64,000 nucleotides of DNA from Gymnopus androsaceus JB14. Lineage: Eukaryota; Basidiomycota; Agaricomycetes; Agaricales; Omphalotaceae. Positions 29,515 through 42,182 of the stretch are shown here, piece after piece (the first letter of the stretch is position 1; every line of letters starts with the position of its first letter). The stretch is from the NCBI GenBank assembly GCA_009733575.1, contig ML769468.1, positions 1-64,000 on the forward strand, in the 5' to 3' direction. The translations under genes and the position numbers were made by a program. Under the pieces are notes generated by a model that was given only the letters and a program-made list of their open reading frames with translations, was not told where the DNA came from and made no database searches.

Positions 29515-32500
29515 ATGCGAGGTACTGCAGCTGCTAATTCCGGAGGGAATTGGTATTCTCGAAAGGCTGATCCAATCATTCAAGACTCCAGCTCTTACCT
29601 TCAGCCACGGTCACCTCCTCCCTTACCGCCAAATTCCACAAACAAGACTCCTTCTTTCCGATCCTTAGTCTTTCGCCAGCCAAAGACAAAGAAGCCACCT
29701 TCGGTCTTTTCTGTGGATTCCTCTCTTTCTGCTCCCGACTCTGTTGCTTCCCATCCATACGCTACCATGCACGTAGCTCCCATGCCTGTAGTTTCCAACG
29801 CAGACAGTCTCGACGATGAAGAAGACTGCCCAGTCTGCCTTGAACCACTCAGTTTCAGCTTCAGATTGCCTGGAGAAAAGCCTCATATCGTTCCAGAATG
29901 TGGGCATGCTCTTCATGAAGTCCGTACAAGTTTATTTTTCATTTTATTCCTCAGCTAACCCTTACTTCTATTAGGCCTGTTTTACTGCTGTTTATGGCCC
30001 TCCTCCCAGCCAAAGCAAATCTACAGTACCCAGAAAATCAAATCTTGGAGTATGTGGTGTGTGCAGACGACCTATGAAAGTAGGGGACGGAGATGGAGGC
30101 AAATCGAATAGCAAGTCTGCATCTACTTTTATCGTGCCGTTTTCCTTATTTGTTTTCAGAATTGGCTGCATTGACCGGTGTCGGCGACCATACTTCTTCG
30201 GCTCTCTACCCTGGTAGGGATACGCCCACAAATCGACGACGGCCCGTTCCTCAAAAGGCCTTTGACCCCAACGAAGACGATCCTCTTGACCATACTGGCT
30301 CTGTTAAATCAGACCCCAATAGGGAACATTCCCAATATATCGTCGCTCCTTCCATCCAAGTCCGCCCAGAATTCTCTTCCCTTACCCGTACGCACGATGT
30401 TAATCAGCCCCTAACTTGCATCGTCGTTATCGAGCTTCCTGGGAAGCGAGCTCATGCGCCAGTCCCTGGACCTGTGCCGCATGAATATAGCTCGAATGGT
30501 CATTTGAGGAAGGAGCCCACTCACAATGGGGGTCATGTCTCACCCCAACCTCGAAGGCAACAACAACTCTCCGAGTCCTATTCCCCTCAGGAAGTCCACT
30601 ACAACAACTCATCTGGCCATGGGCACGAGTCGTACTCATCAGGATCTAACCAACCAATAAACATTATCCAGGAAGAAGACTCGCCGTTCAACGCCATCAC
30701 AGAAGACTTGCGCAACCGTATCATAGACTGGAAGGGTCATCCCCTATCTGATCTCGGTCCTCTCCAGATGTATGACCTCCTTTCCGTTAGACGAGATTCT
30801 CTTGTCCGCGAGTTTTACGTTTATCTCTTCAAAGAGGCACTTATTTGTGTCGTCGAAGAAAAGAAACGCTCACTCGGCCGATTGCTGTCGAATGCATCAG
30901 GGCTTGCCGAGACCGCATCCACAATGTCGACGCAATCCAAAGGTGTTCTTCGCCTGAAGGGCAGAATCTATGTTCGCCACATTAAGCAAGTTACGGCATC
31001 AAGTGCAGCAGGAGAAATGTCTCTTACCATCGACATGGAAGATGAACTCGCCTCGTTCATCTTAATCTACAAAGACCGATCGTCTCTCGAAGCTTGGCGA
31101 AACACTATCCAAGCCCTGGTTAACATGTTCCAGTCCCAGAACCCATCTTACCAACAACCGGAAGAGGTGCGTGCTTTGGAAATGGAGGAATTTGGCGGAA
31201 ATTCGAAAGCAATGAGGATGCTGAGTGGCAGTACATCTACTACGGTCAGTAGTGGTGTCGATAGTCTACTCCAGAATGGCTCATCCAGATCAACCATGAC
31301 TTCTTCCACCTCTCACGGATCTATGCTTCAGCAGTCACAGCGGCAACCATTACAACATAAACTAAGCACACTGGGAGAGGATGATGAGTTGAGCCAATAC
31401 AACTCTCCAACAGGTTTGGTGACACCGTACACCTCGTCTGGACCATCCAACTCGCTCACGCCTCTCCCTCATCCGTCTATGGATCTCATACTCGTCATCT
31501 CCCTCCCTCCTCCCAGCTCATCCCCCAGCACCGCTCAGCTGAAACTTCGCGTCATCAAAGCAACTCTAGACTTTGTCATAGCATCACTCGGCACCAAAGA
31601 CCGTCTCAGTCTAGTCACCTTTGAGGTTGGTCAAGGAGGTAGAGTACGCAAGACGCCGTTCTTGAGCGTGAGCAAAGGACAAAGCAAAGCTCGACTGGAG
31701 AGGTTTATCGAAGATATTTCGACGAGGCCAACCGACCCAGAAGAAATGGGAATGGGCCGCAGTGGTCAAGACGAATTTTTGGTGCGCGTTAGCAAGGATG
31801 AAAAAACGGATGTTGTGACGGCTGTAAACCACGGTGAGTGTGCTTTTTCGCTTCTCATCCTCCCTAACCAACACCATGTTTTCTATTAGGTTTGGATGTC
31901 GTTCTGCAACGTAAAGCGCGCAACTCGATCTCCGGAATGATTCTAGTCTCCGATGCTTCTGATAGTACGCGCCGAGCGCAAATGGACCTCGTACTTGCAC
32001 GAGCTGAGGCTGCCAACGTGCCGATACACTCCTTTGGCTATGGTCGCTCGCACGATCCAGCCTCCCTGTGGCTCATGTCGAACCATACGTCCGGGACGTA
32101 CACATTTGTCAAAGACTGGTACGATCTCCGTGATAGTATCGCTGGATGCGTCGGCGGAATGATGTCCATTGGCCTTCTGAACATGAAGCTACATATGAAA
32201 ATTGTAGATGGCAATCGGTTCAGGATAAGGAAAGTGTCTGGGGGTCCATCGAGCATTCTTGCCAGCGACGGACAGAATGTGGATGTTGAAGTAGGCGAGC
32301 TTCGGTATGGCGAGAGGAAGGAAATGCTTATCGAGTTGGAGCTCGACAATACAGACCTTCAGCAGCGCCTTGCACGAAACAACGGGCACGGCAATCGTGT
32401 GGACATGCGTAACATGAATGCTACGGATCGTTTCGTCCAGAGCATGGGCTTGGATTCTCTTACTATTGACGATGGACCTGATTTCGCAGACGGTATGATG

Positions 32501-33171
32501 GATAGGATGATTGACGAGGTACCTGTAGTAGAAGTCGACGGTTCATTCTTCGACCCAGCTGCATCCAAGAATGTCACTCGTCTCGCTCACCCTGTGCTGC
32601 TCACCGTCACTCTCCTCCCCCCAACACCCAATGCACCCAAGCCTCCTTCCTCGGTCTCCGACCCGGTTATTGTCCGAAGAAGGATGGAGCTTCTCGCTTC
32701 CGACATGATTACTCGCGCCCTTGTTCTGGTATCGAGACGGAACTTCCCCCAGGCGCAAAAGATCATCAGCGAGACGAAGCGGATCCTGCACACCGTCCTT
32801 CAGACCATTTCACGTTCCCTCCCGGCTCCGAATCAGGGAGCGACGCGGAACAGAAAGGAGATTCTGACGTTGGGTGCAGTTAGAGCGATGCAGGCGATTT
32901 TACAGGATCTGCAAATTTTGAGTGAAGCTTTGGACGATAACGTGGATCTGTTTGCGCATGACCAAAGGAACTTTGGTGCACAGCAGGTATGTTGCGGTTT
33001 TTTCTCTTCTTCCTCTTCACTGGATTTACTTTTTTTTTCTCCCTGTAGGCGATGATTCTGAGAGACCAGAAGAGTTGGACTGGCCGAAGCGCAACTGAGA
33101 GGTTGTTCTGGACCACTGACAACTCGATTGAACTGGTGTCGAGAAGTACGGATTGGATTGCTCGGGATTAA
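29515..33171 (+). CDS. RING-H2 / PH / vWA protein resembling Ste5-Far1 scaffolds
   Basis: From ATG 29515 (MRGTAAANSGGNWYSRK): a basic Ser/Pro-rich N-terminus; a RING-H2 finger (CPVCLEPL, ECGHALHEACF, CGVCRRPM); a disordered region; a PH-like domain (REFYVYLFKEALICVVEEKK, LRLKGRIYVRHIKQV, SFILIYKDRSSLEAWRNTIQ); then a vWA domain (LILVISLPPPSSSPS, KATLDFVIASLGTKDRLSLV, GMILVSDASDSTRR, PIHSFGYGRSHDPASLW) with a degenerate metal site (no DxSxS). It ends RSTDWIARD at 33171. RING-PH-vWA in this order is the architecture of yeast Ste5 and related fungal Far1/Ste5 pheromone-MAPK scaffolds; the role here is inferred. Introns are 29920-29974, 30111-30159 (GC-AG) and two more. The start could lie in an earlier exon. 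Confidence 0.8.
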
Positions 33172-33730
33172 TCGATCCCTTGTTTGGCTTGTTTCTGTTC
33201 ATTGTTGTGCTTGCTTGCTTCTCAATGATTCCAGAGTCTATTCTTGCTCCCTGATCAAAGCCAACATTACACTGTATATATTCCACATGTTGGCCCAACG
33301 CTCCCTCCCTCTCGCTTCCCCTCTGTATAACCGTCTCTCTTGTCATTTTTGGTGTACCTGTGTCTCTAGCTGATCTGTGATCTCTCTTACTCTTACTTAT
33401 TACCAGTTTCTTCCTCGGTTTCTTTTTTTCTTTTTTTTCCCTGACGAACTTTCTCAACTCTCCCTCCCTCCTTTTTGCCAATATGTCGTGCCATGTCGTT
33501 CCTTTTATCAGTAATTCCTTTCTGCTGTCTATAGTTACTTATATTCTGGATTAGTGAATATATTATACTTAAGCAAACGCACGATAGAGTTTGTCCCGAG
33601 TCCTTCCAGCAATTGTCCAGCGAGCACCCGAAATTTAGACGCGCATTCATCAACGTACGTAAAGTTGCGCGTGGCAAGGTTTTGCGGTTCAATTTGACTT
33701 TCCTTTCTCTTTTGACAACTCATCTCCGTT
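33172..33730. other. intergenic; 3' region and promoter
   Basis: A pyrimidine-rich tract (TTTCTTTTTTTCTTTTTTTT around 33420-33440) lies between two co-oriented genes. No coding sequence is seen. Confidence 0.4.
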
Positions 33731-36587
33731 ATGGCGAGTCCTGGAAAACTACGCCAGCGAATCCCAGTTGCAGGGAGATCTAACTTTGAATATGACCGGA
33801 TTCAAGAGGAGGAGCATACAGACGACGTATTCCAAAACCCTGTACGCAACCTCCTACTGCTCCTGCCACAAAACTGATCCATTTGCAGAACACCCGCCAT
33901 CCCATTGAAAGAATTCTTGAAACACAAAAGGCTAGTGTTGCTGTCGTCGCTGTCCTGACAGCGCTGGCTTTCGCGCTACGCTTTTACAAGATCAACCATC
34001 CCGACCAAGTTGTGTGAGTTCGGTTGTCATATATATCCCGCATAACACCCTCTCTAACTTGCAGCTTTCAGATTCGACGAGGTCCACTTTGGAAAATTTG
34101 CGTCTTATTATATTCTCGGAGAATATTACTTTGACGTCCACCCTCCTTTTGCTAAACTTCTGTTCGGACTGGCTGGCTGGTTCTCCGGATTCGACGGGCA
34201 CTTTCAGTTTGAAAACATCGGCGACAGCTATACAGAGCATCACGTTCCTTATGTTGGAATGCGCGCACTCCCTGCCATATTCGGTAGTCTTACAGTTCCA
34301 GTCGTCTATGCAATCATGAAGCAGAGCGGGTATTCAACCGTAATTGCAGCATTTTCTGCCGCACTAATCCTTTTTGGTGTGTAATATACCGTTTTCGTTC
34401 AGTTCTCAGTCTCTGACGCGTTGGTTTCCAGACAACGCACATATCGCCCAGTCGCGTCTTATTCTGTTAGATGCCTGTTTGATATTCTTCATGTCCCTCA
34501 CCATCTACTCTTATGTTCGATTCCAAAAGCTGCGCTACAGGTACGCTTCGTAAAGTCCAGTCAAGATTTTTTTTGAAAAACTTAGCTTCCTTCCAGAGAG
34601 TTCACAACTGAATGGTTTGGCTGGCTCGTAGCAACGGGCGTCTTCATGGCTTGTACATGGGGCTCGAAAGTTAACGGTGTGCTCACAGTCGCGACAGTCG
34701 GGGTTGCCGTGCTCATTGATCTTTGGGGTATTCTGGACCACAAGAGGTCTCCGACTATGGTTCGTGATTCATTATCAGTCTCTACAGCCCACTCATATAC
34801 CCGCAGGATTACTTTTGGAAACACTTTGCTGCGAGGGCTGTGGGGCTTATTGTCATCCCCTTTATCATCTATCTTTCATTCTTCTGGGTTCATTTTGCTC
34901 TCCTGCCTACTTCCGGTACTGGTGATAGTTTCATGAGCCCGGCGTTCCAGGAAACCCTCGCTGGTAATGAAATGTTATTGAACAGTCAAGGTAAGTACTT
35001 CGTAATTTGTGACGTCCTACAAGTTTTTTGACGTTGCTTGCAGAGATCAGATACTACGATACTATTTCCATGAGACACAAAGATACCAAGGTCTTCTTAC
35101 ACTCACACGTTGAACGCTACCCTCTCAAATATGACGACGGTCGTATCAGTAGCCAAGGTATGTGTGATCTTCCATCCTGTGCTTTATCTCAACTAACGAA
35201 ATGCTTCAGGTCAACAGGTGACTGGTTATGGCCACGAAGACATAAACAACCACTGGCAAGTTATCCCCACGAAAGCTCTTCCTGAAACTGGTCGGGGTAG
35301 GATTGTTCGCCACAATGACATGATCCAACTGCTTCACGTCGCCACCAACACCTTACTTCTTACCCATGATGTCGCGTCGCCCCTGATGCCTACCAACCAG
35401 GAGTTTACCACTTGGCCGAGGGATGATACCTCGCGTCACAATGAGACGCTTTTCCAACTGACGCTCATTGATGCACATGGCGGGGAGGCTTGGAAGAGCA
35501 AATCGGGATACTTTAGACTAATTCACGGACAAACGAGAGTGTCGATGTGGACGCATAGCAAGCAGCTTCCTGACTGGGCCTTCAGACAGCAGGAAATCAA
35601 CGGTAACAAAAACCCTAGTGAAAAGACGGCGACGTGGTTCGTAGATGATATCATCACCGACGAAAGTGAGATGTCTCCGTCCCGACCAATCATAAGCCAT
35701 ACTGACGCTTTTGTTCAGATGGCCAAGACCCAAAACACCGCACCGGCCCTCAGCCTCCCAAGGTTCCCAAGAGCATGAACTTTTTCAGGAAGTATGGGGA
35801 GCTACAGCTGCTCATGCTGCAGCACAATGCTGGTCTGACGGCCTCGCATCCTTATGCCAGTGGACCTCTCAACTGGCCCTTCCTTATTAGTGGAATCAGT
35901 TTCTGGACGGAGAACGACTCGCAGAAGCAGATCTATTTAACCGGAAATCTTGTTGGATGGTGGACTTGTGTTGTTGGATTATCAATATATGTTGGGATTC
36001 TCGGTGCAGACCTTTTAGCACGTAGACGAAATCAAGATCCTATTCCTGACCGTGAGTCACGATTGTGTTTCTTTTTTTCGTTCTTATACTGACGTTGATC
36101 TCACAGCCGTTCGTAACCGTCTCTGGAACTCGGCTGGTTTCTTCTTTGTGGTTTGGGGCGTACACTATGCTCCGTTCTTTTTGATGAGCAGGCAATTGTT
36201 TGTTCACCACTACCTGGCATCGCACTTGGCGTCTGCCCTTATCGCTGGAGCCGTGCTTCAGTTCATTCTATCAGAGACGATCAACTACCCCGTTTCTGTT
36301 GAATCCCCGACAATGAGGCGTAGGAAGCGTCAGGTTGCTGATATTGGACTCAAAGGTCCTATTATCTTTGTCCTCTTTTGTATAGCGATGTTCGCAATGT
36401 TTGTTTTCCTTGCGCCGCTGACATACGGAACACCTGGGTGAGCCTCGTCTCGTCGCTTTGATTTACTGAAGCTCATGCGCATTTTTCGTTGTACAGGCTG
36501 ACGGGCGAGGAGGTCAATAGCAAAAGATTGCTCTCTTCCTGGACGTTGCATTTCGCAGCTAAAAAGACTTCTGAGGTTGTAACATAA
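33731..36587 (+). CDS. PMT4: protein O-mannosyltransferase, PMT4 type
   Basis: A multi-spanning ER enzyme that transfers mannose from dolichyl-phosphate mannose to Ser/Thr of secretory proteins. The start is MASPGKLRQRIPVAGRSNFE. TM1 is followed by the catalytic luminal loop VFDEVHFGKFASYYI (Asp-Glu motif) and YYFDVHPPFAKLLFGLAGW; then HHVPYVGMRALPAIFGS, DNAHIAQSRLILLDACLIFF and GSKVNGVLTVATVGVAVLID. A luminal MIR region covers about 35090-35740 (HSHVERYPLKYDDGRISSQG, TGYGHEDINNHWQV). The C-terminal TM block holds GNLVGWWTCVVGLSIYVGIL and HYLASHLASALIAGAVLQF. The stop is at 36585-36587. About nine short introns are needed; I checked the one after FVDDIITDE and it joins in frame. The DEVHFGKFAS wording and domain lengths favour the PMT4 group over PMT1/2. 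Confidence 0.9.
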
Positions 36588-36941
36588 TAATTGGGTGCTG
36601 TGTTTTCTTGAGGAATGGCTATATATGAGTAGAGTATTTTCCGTTTAAACTACTTTTTGATTCATTATTGAACGACCGGAACGGACTGAAATCCCAGATT
36701 ATATTTATTGGCTTTTTTGCTGGAAGTGACTGGACGTTCAGATAGTTGCAATTATTTTACGAGGTGAGCTTATCTTGAAAGAAGGGATGTTTAGAGTTGT
36801 CGCTACCCTGTGGCCTTCCCTCGTGAACAAAGTCGAGCGCTTTGTTCACGAACGACAGATATTGGATCGAGTCGGTTTTCAAATCATGTTATCAATACAA
36901 ACTTTGTTTTTGGCAGCGAGTCGGTACTTATATCTACCAAA

Positions 36942-39900
36942 TTATACATCCATAGCACTCAGTGCATCCAACACCTCGATCTGCCTCTGCACGACTTTGT
37001 CCATATCTTCTTTCGTCACAACGTCCGGATCGTAAGGACAAATAAACATAACCATTTCCTTCCTGATGTGGATCTCCACGCATAGAGGAAGATAAACACC
37101 CACAATAGTCTGCGACAGAAAACTGCCAGCAAATATAGATTTTACACCGTCCTTGTCCTCGACAATCTACAAATCTTATCAGAAACCACATCCTGAGCAG
37201 CGACAAAGAAGGAGAACTGACCTCAGTCTCTGTTTCAGATGAATTATTGCTCAACTCCCCGCCACTCATGTCCAATATGTTCAAGACAGAAGTTTGGAAT
37301 TTTCCTCCCTTCACTACCTTTGGTTCCAAAACCTCCGCTGCCACTTCAATCCCTTGGGCCATTGCAGGCAATGTATTCGCAAAGTTCCTATTGGCGTCTT
37401 TCACAACCTCCAACAGCTTGCTCAAATACAGGCCCTTTTCTGTAGTCTCCGATTTTGTAGAAACGAGAGCAGGGACGGGCACTCGCAGAACATCCATATG
37501 TGTGCAGAAGCCCCACACTTCATTAACCCCAGCCGCCCCTCGGCCCTCGACCGTCTCATAAACAAGAACATCACTGTTTCTGTCCGCGATATCCATCACA
37601 CACTCGTCCTGCCGCTCCGCTATGGCGATAGCATAAGCGGCTCTCAGTACTGCCCCTTTCGTCACTCCAGCCTTCCTCGCTACACTGGCAAGATCGCCTA
37701 CCCATGGTGCAACGCTAAACTGGAATTTCGCAAGATCCTAAACTAACTTTTGAGTATCCCACCCTAATGTCCTTTGGAGATGAAACTAACCTTTGAGTAT
37801 CCCACCCTAACATCCTTTGGAGATGGCCAAACAGGAGGCTGTACATTAGCCAGGTAGTCCTCCCAAAAGGCTTTGTTGGTGGTACTGGAAAGAACATTGA
37901 TATACATGCCAAATGAACTGCGAAGGTTACGCTTGGTGGAAAGACTGTGGATGGCCTCAGGACCTTGATGGTAAAGAAGAGAGAGTTCTTTCTCTTGATA
38001 ATCGAGGGTTTTTGCCGTCATAAAGAGAATGATGCCTGGATGAAGCAAAAGTCCACTTTTTACTCTCTTCATCTAGGATTAGCCAATTCTTTAGTGGAAC
38101 AACTCCAAGGACCAGCCTGTGTTCTCCAAATACTTCTTGGACCTTTTTTTCTACCTCCTTTCCATCCGCAAGCTTCATCACTTCCAATGTTGCATTTCGC
38201 CCTTCTAGGACCTCCCTCGTAGGACGCAAGACAGCGGGTGTGACAAGACCCGAACCAGGTATTTTAATGAGTACAGTCCGAAGAGACGGTTCAATAAGAC
38301 AAAGTTGTTCCCATGCTTGGGCAAAACGAGAGGAATCAATATCAGTGCCGAGATTGTGCTGAAATTGACAGATGAGAGAACGTCCTTCATTCTGGAGTGC
38401 TAATTCAGCCCACCCGCGCGCGGTAGTACTGAAAGGATAAACATCCTCGACATCTTCTACTTTTAGGCCCACCGCCTTGATACCTTCCTCCCATCCCACA
38501 GGAGAAAGGAGGAAGGGAGAATATTCTGGCTGGTTACCAAACTCTCCGGTCATTGTAGAGGATGTGGGCCGGCGAGCTTGGATACGAGGTAGTTGAGCAA
38601 ACATAGCCAGAGTTTTGCGGTCATCTAGACAATCGGCGACTGTGGCTCCAATTCCGCATGCTTGGAGAGCAGTGGTAACACGCATAGCTTGAAGAGAGGT
38701 GCCACCAAGCTGGATGAAGCTAGCATCAAGGCTGATTGTTTCTGGACCTTGACCTAACACTTGGGACAGAATTGAGACAATAGTGTGCTCGGTTTCTGTG
38801 GTTGCCTTGCGAATGGGAAGATCTTGGAGAGAGATGAGTTTGGGTGAAACCTGAGAGGACAAAAGACTGTACCGTCAGGCATTTGAGACTCTCTTATCGG
38901 GGTGATACCATGCAGCTTAACTCTACGCAAACAAAATCAGCGGAAACATTTAATCAAGTGTAGAAGGCTTACTCCTGCACAACACTCTTGAGAGCGCGGC
39001 GGTTCAGCTTGCCATTGGGATCCTTTGGAAACGAGTTCAAGCACAGCCATATCGTCGGCCTCATATACTTGGGTAAGAACTTCTCGCACGCCTCCTCTGC
39101 ACTCTGTACAACACTCTTCACCTTTTCCTCTGACAAAGGAATGACCCACATATCACTATGACCTGCAATTGTCTGTCTCTCTGTCGCCGGAACCGCTTCA
39201 GGACGCAATGTGAACACGGCGACCAAAACCTGTTCACCATCGCTTTTATGTACATCCGCGTAAACCGCCAGAACGTCCTTATGCGACTGCGACACCACCG
39301 TCTCAATCTCACCAGTCTCTAGCCGCATGCCTCTTATCTTTACTTGCCCATCCATCCTTCCCATAAAGTCGATCATCCCGTTTCTATTCCACTTGCCCAA
39401 ATCGCCACTGCGGAACATCCGAGCACCGTAAATTTTGGTGAAAGGATCTCGAACGAATTTGGCAGCGGTGAGAGTAGGGTCGGACATGTAACCTCTAGCA
39501 ACCTGAGGCCCACCAATGCATATTTCTCCTACTTCACCAATGGCTGAGAGGTCGTTGGTGGATGGTCGGAGGATATAAATGTTGTTATGTCCGATGGGAA
39601 GACCGATTGTGACCCGTTCTCCGAAAGAACTGACAGTCGAGGGAGAGGGAATCAACCACTCCGTCGAAGAAACAGCACATTCGGTAATACCAGACGTACT
39701 CCAAACTTCTCTGTTCTGGCTTAAACGGGCGGCGAGATCCACGGGAAGGGTCTCCCCTACAAAGTTGATATGTTTAAGAGAAGGAAGGCCGTCCGAAGGA
39801 ATTTGATGAGCTACAGAAGGCGTAATGCACAGATGGGTAGTGCGAGTCTCCGCGAGCCAGAATGGCAGGTTTGACAGGATCTCGTTGCGACGAACGAGGA

Positions 39901-42182
39901 CGAGGGTGTTGCCACTGGTCAAAGTGGAGAAGATGTCACCGACTGAAACGTCAAACATGTAAGGTGACAAAAGGAGTTTTCGCATCCCAGGACGAGTGTT
40001 GAAGTCTGCCTGGCCAGAGTGAGCAAAGGCAGAGATATGGCGATGCTCAACGCCGACACCCTACGTGAAGTATTCATCAAACGGTCATTCCTAAAGTTCA
40101 AGTGGAGAACACAAACGCACCTTTGGAACTCCAGTACTGCCACTCGTAAAGATAACATACGCGAGGTTTTCACCGGCTACTACGGGTAGAGATTTTGAAG
40201 AAGAAAAGGAGGAAATGGCGGTACGCTCCACATCATCGACTGAGACGCGGGTAGATTTCAGCGGAGGAAATCTCTCCTTCAGCTCCGCTAGGCGAGGCGA
40301 TGGAGTTCCCGGCCCATATAACAACGTCTTTCCACCAGCCACTTCCAAAATCCGTGCCATCCGTTCAAAGGGAAGATCAACTGCAAGAGGAACTAGAATG
40401 TACCGTGCATCAGAATCTAATAACTTATACGCGATAAAGTGAACTCACCATATGCCCCTCCAGCTTTCAGTACAGCCAGAATAGCAATAATCATTTCAAA
40501 AGAAACATCGAACAAGATGCAGACCATATCATCCGGCCGAACACCCATCTCATCTCTCAATTTAAATGCAAGGATGGTAGATCTAATGTCCAACTCCTTG
40601 TAAGACATGGTGCTCTTTCCTTCGAAGTCCAATGCGTGTGCATCAGGATTCGAGCGCGCAATCTTCTGGAACATTTCGTGAATGAGAGGGTAAGAAGGGG
40701 CGACGGTGTCGAGCGCCAAGTTATTAAGAGGACCAACACCGAAACGGAGGGTTCGGGGAGCATCGATTTGACCTAAACGACGAAGGACATCTTGGACTGT
40801 GGTATACCGTTGGGGAGCTGGAATGGCCACTCTGGAATCCAGGGAAGAAAGGATACCAAGAGTAGAAACAAAGTGGTCAAGGAAAGAACCAACATTGACA
40901 TATGAAGAGATAGAGGGATCGTAGCGGATGCGAATCTGACAAGCACCATTACGAGGGGGGAATACATCGATGCTCAGAGGAGTACCATGGTGGGTCCAGT
41001 GATCCTAGAAACAAGTACCAAAGGTCAGAAAACATCAGACGATATACGCAAATCACATACAACGAACTGCCATCCAGGAATGTCATCATTTTTAAGCCAG
41101 AGAGGTGCACCATGTACAGTTAGAAAAACGCGAACTTTCTTGGCGGCCTTACCCCCAATAGACTCTAAAATTTGACCCAGTGACATCGGACACTCATTTA
41201 CAACCTTTTCCATCTCCTTACTTTCGGCATTACCTAGGAGCTGCTCAAGTGTCGTAGATGAGCTAAAAGCCAACCTTACAAGTTCGGATGACAAGCAGGG
41301 GCCAAGGATATGCTGAAGGTGGGAAGGCAGAAAAGATCGCGAAGACAGTGTTTCGCAGAAGAGGTGATCGTCGAGGCCCGAATGTATAGACATAGTCAAT
41401 GCCAGCGCTGCACGTAATGTCCGAGAACGAAGAGCTGGGAGATCGGCAGGAATGGAGCAGTATTGGGAAAGAATTTCCGAAGAAGCAGATGCTCGGGACT
41501 GCACGGAAGAAGAAATAGGCCACAGTGCATCGGGTAAATCCTTAACAACTCGACGCCAATAATCGCGCGCAGCGATTGTAATTTCCTGAGCATTGATAGC
41601 AGCGGCTACAGATGCGAAGGAGGTATGAGGAGGTATGAGGCTGGTACGAGACAAGCCTTGGTGGTAGAGCGCGTTTAGTGACTTCATTGAGATGATCACG
41701 CTCAGTTCATCGAAGATGGATAGATGGAAAGCGAATCTGGCATGGTAGCCCGCCCTGGGGTTTCCAACAACATGTACCGCGACCGGAACGCGGCCGGAGA
41801 ATGGCTCAAAGGCCAGATTGTGAATGAAGTTGAGCCCTGTGGCCTGCATCCCGGTTTCTTCGAGTTGGTCCTGGATATCCTGGATCCACGCATGGCGCGG
41901 AGCATCAGTTTTGTACACCACAGCAAGGATACCTTGGGCAGATAGGACAAAACCAGTGCGAAGGGTTGACGCTGCACCGACCACAGCGTCCCAAGAAGCA
42001 TGGAGGCCATCAAGATTTGTATGAGGAGGCAAGTAGATGTGATAAATGGATATGAAAAAGCGGCCAGAAGTTGTGGCGCCATGAAGAACACCTTGTTGGA
42101 ACTGAGTAGCAAGATAAATGTCCTCAACATGGCGAAGATCAATTCCGGCCTCTGCGACCAGGTCGGAATACGCGGAGGACAT
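36942..42182 (-). CDS. nonribosomal peptide synthetase, C-A-T-C
   Basis: About 1,600 aa on - from ATG 42182 (an ATG at 42242 is also possible). The first condensation domain (EDIYLATQFQQGVLHGA) has a degenerate active site (FHLSIFDEL instead of HHxxxDG). The adenylation domain shows LAVLKAGGAY, YVIFTSGSTGVPK, MFDVSVGDIFSTLTSG, SGITECAVSS, FRSGDLGKWNRNG, MDGQVKIRGMRLETGEIE and PNGKLNRRAL. The carrier domain has LGGTSLQAMRV. The second condensation domain (EDVYPFSTTARGW) has a canonical HHSLYDG and ends VVQRQIEVLDALSAMDV at 36942. No thioesterase or reductase is present. A single-base gain in an A5 run (+ strand T5 at 38009-38013), right after HHSLYDG, breaks the frame. The intron 37738-37790 is built from a tandem copy of the exon edge. 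Substrate and product are unknown. Confidence 0.85.
37738..37825 (-). repeat. 43-bp tandem duplication forming an NRPS intron
   Basis: Copy A (37740-37782) and copy B (37783-37825) are adjacent direct repeats with three mismatches in 43 bp. On -, the donor lies in copy B (CTCAAAG/GTTAGTTT) and the predicted 53-nt intron (37790-37738) is the last 8 nt of copy B, all of copy A, and AG. Splicing joins VRVGYSK to DLAKFQFSVAPWVGD in frame. Confidence 0.85.

Noticed and set aside
36942..42182. Ferrichrome-type siderophore synthetase
   Set aside because: Basidiomycete siderophore synthetases have several T-C pairs after one A domain. Only C-A-T-C is present here, and no ornithine monooxygenase is nearby.
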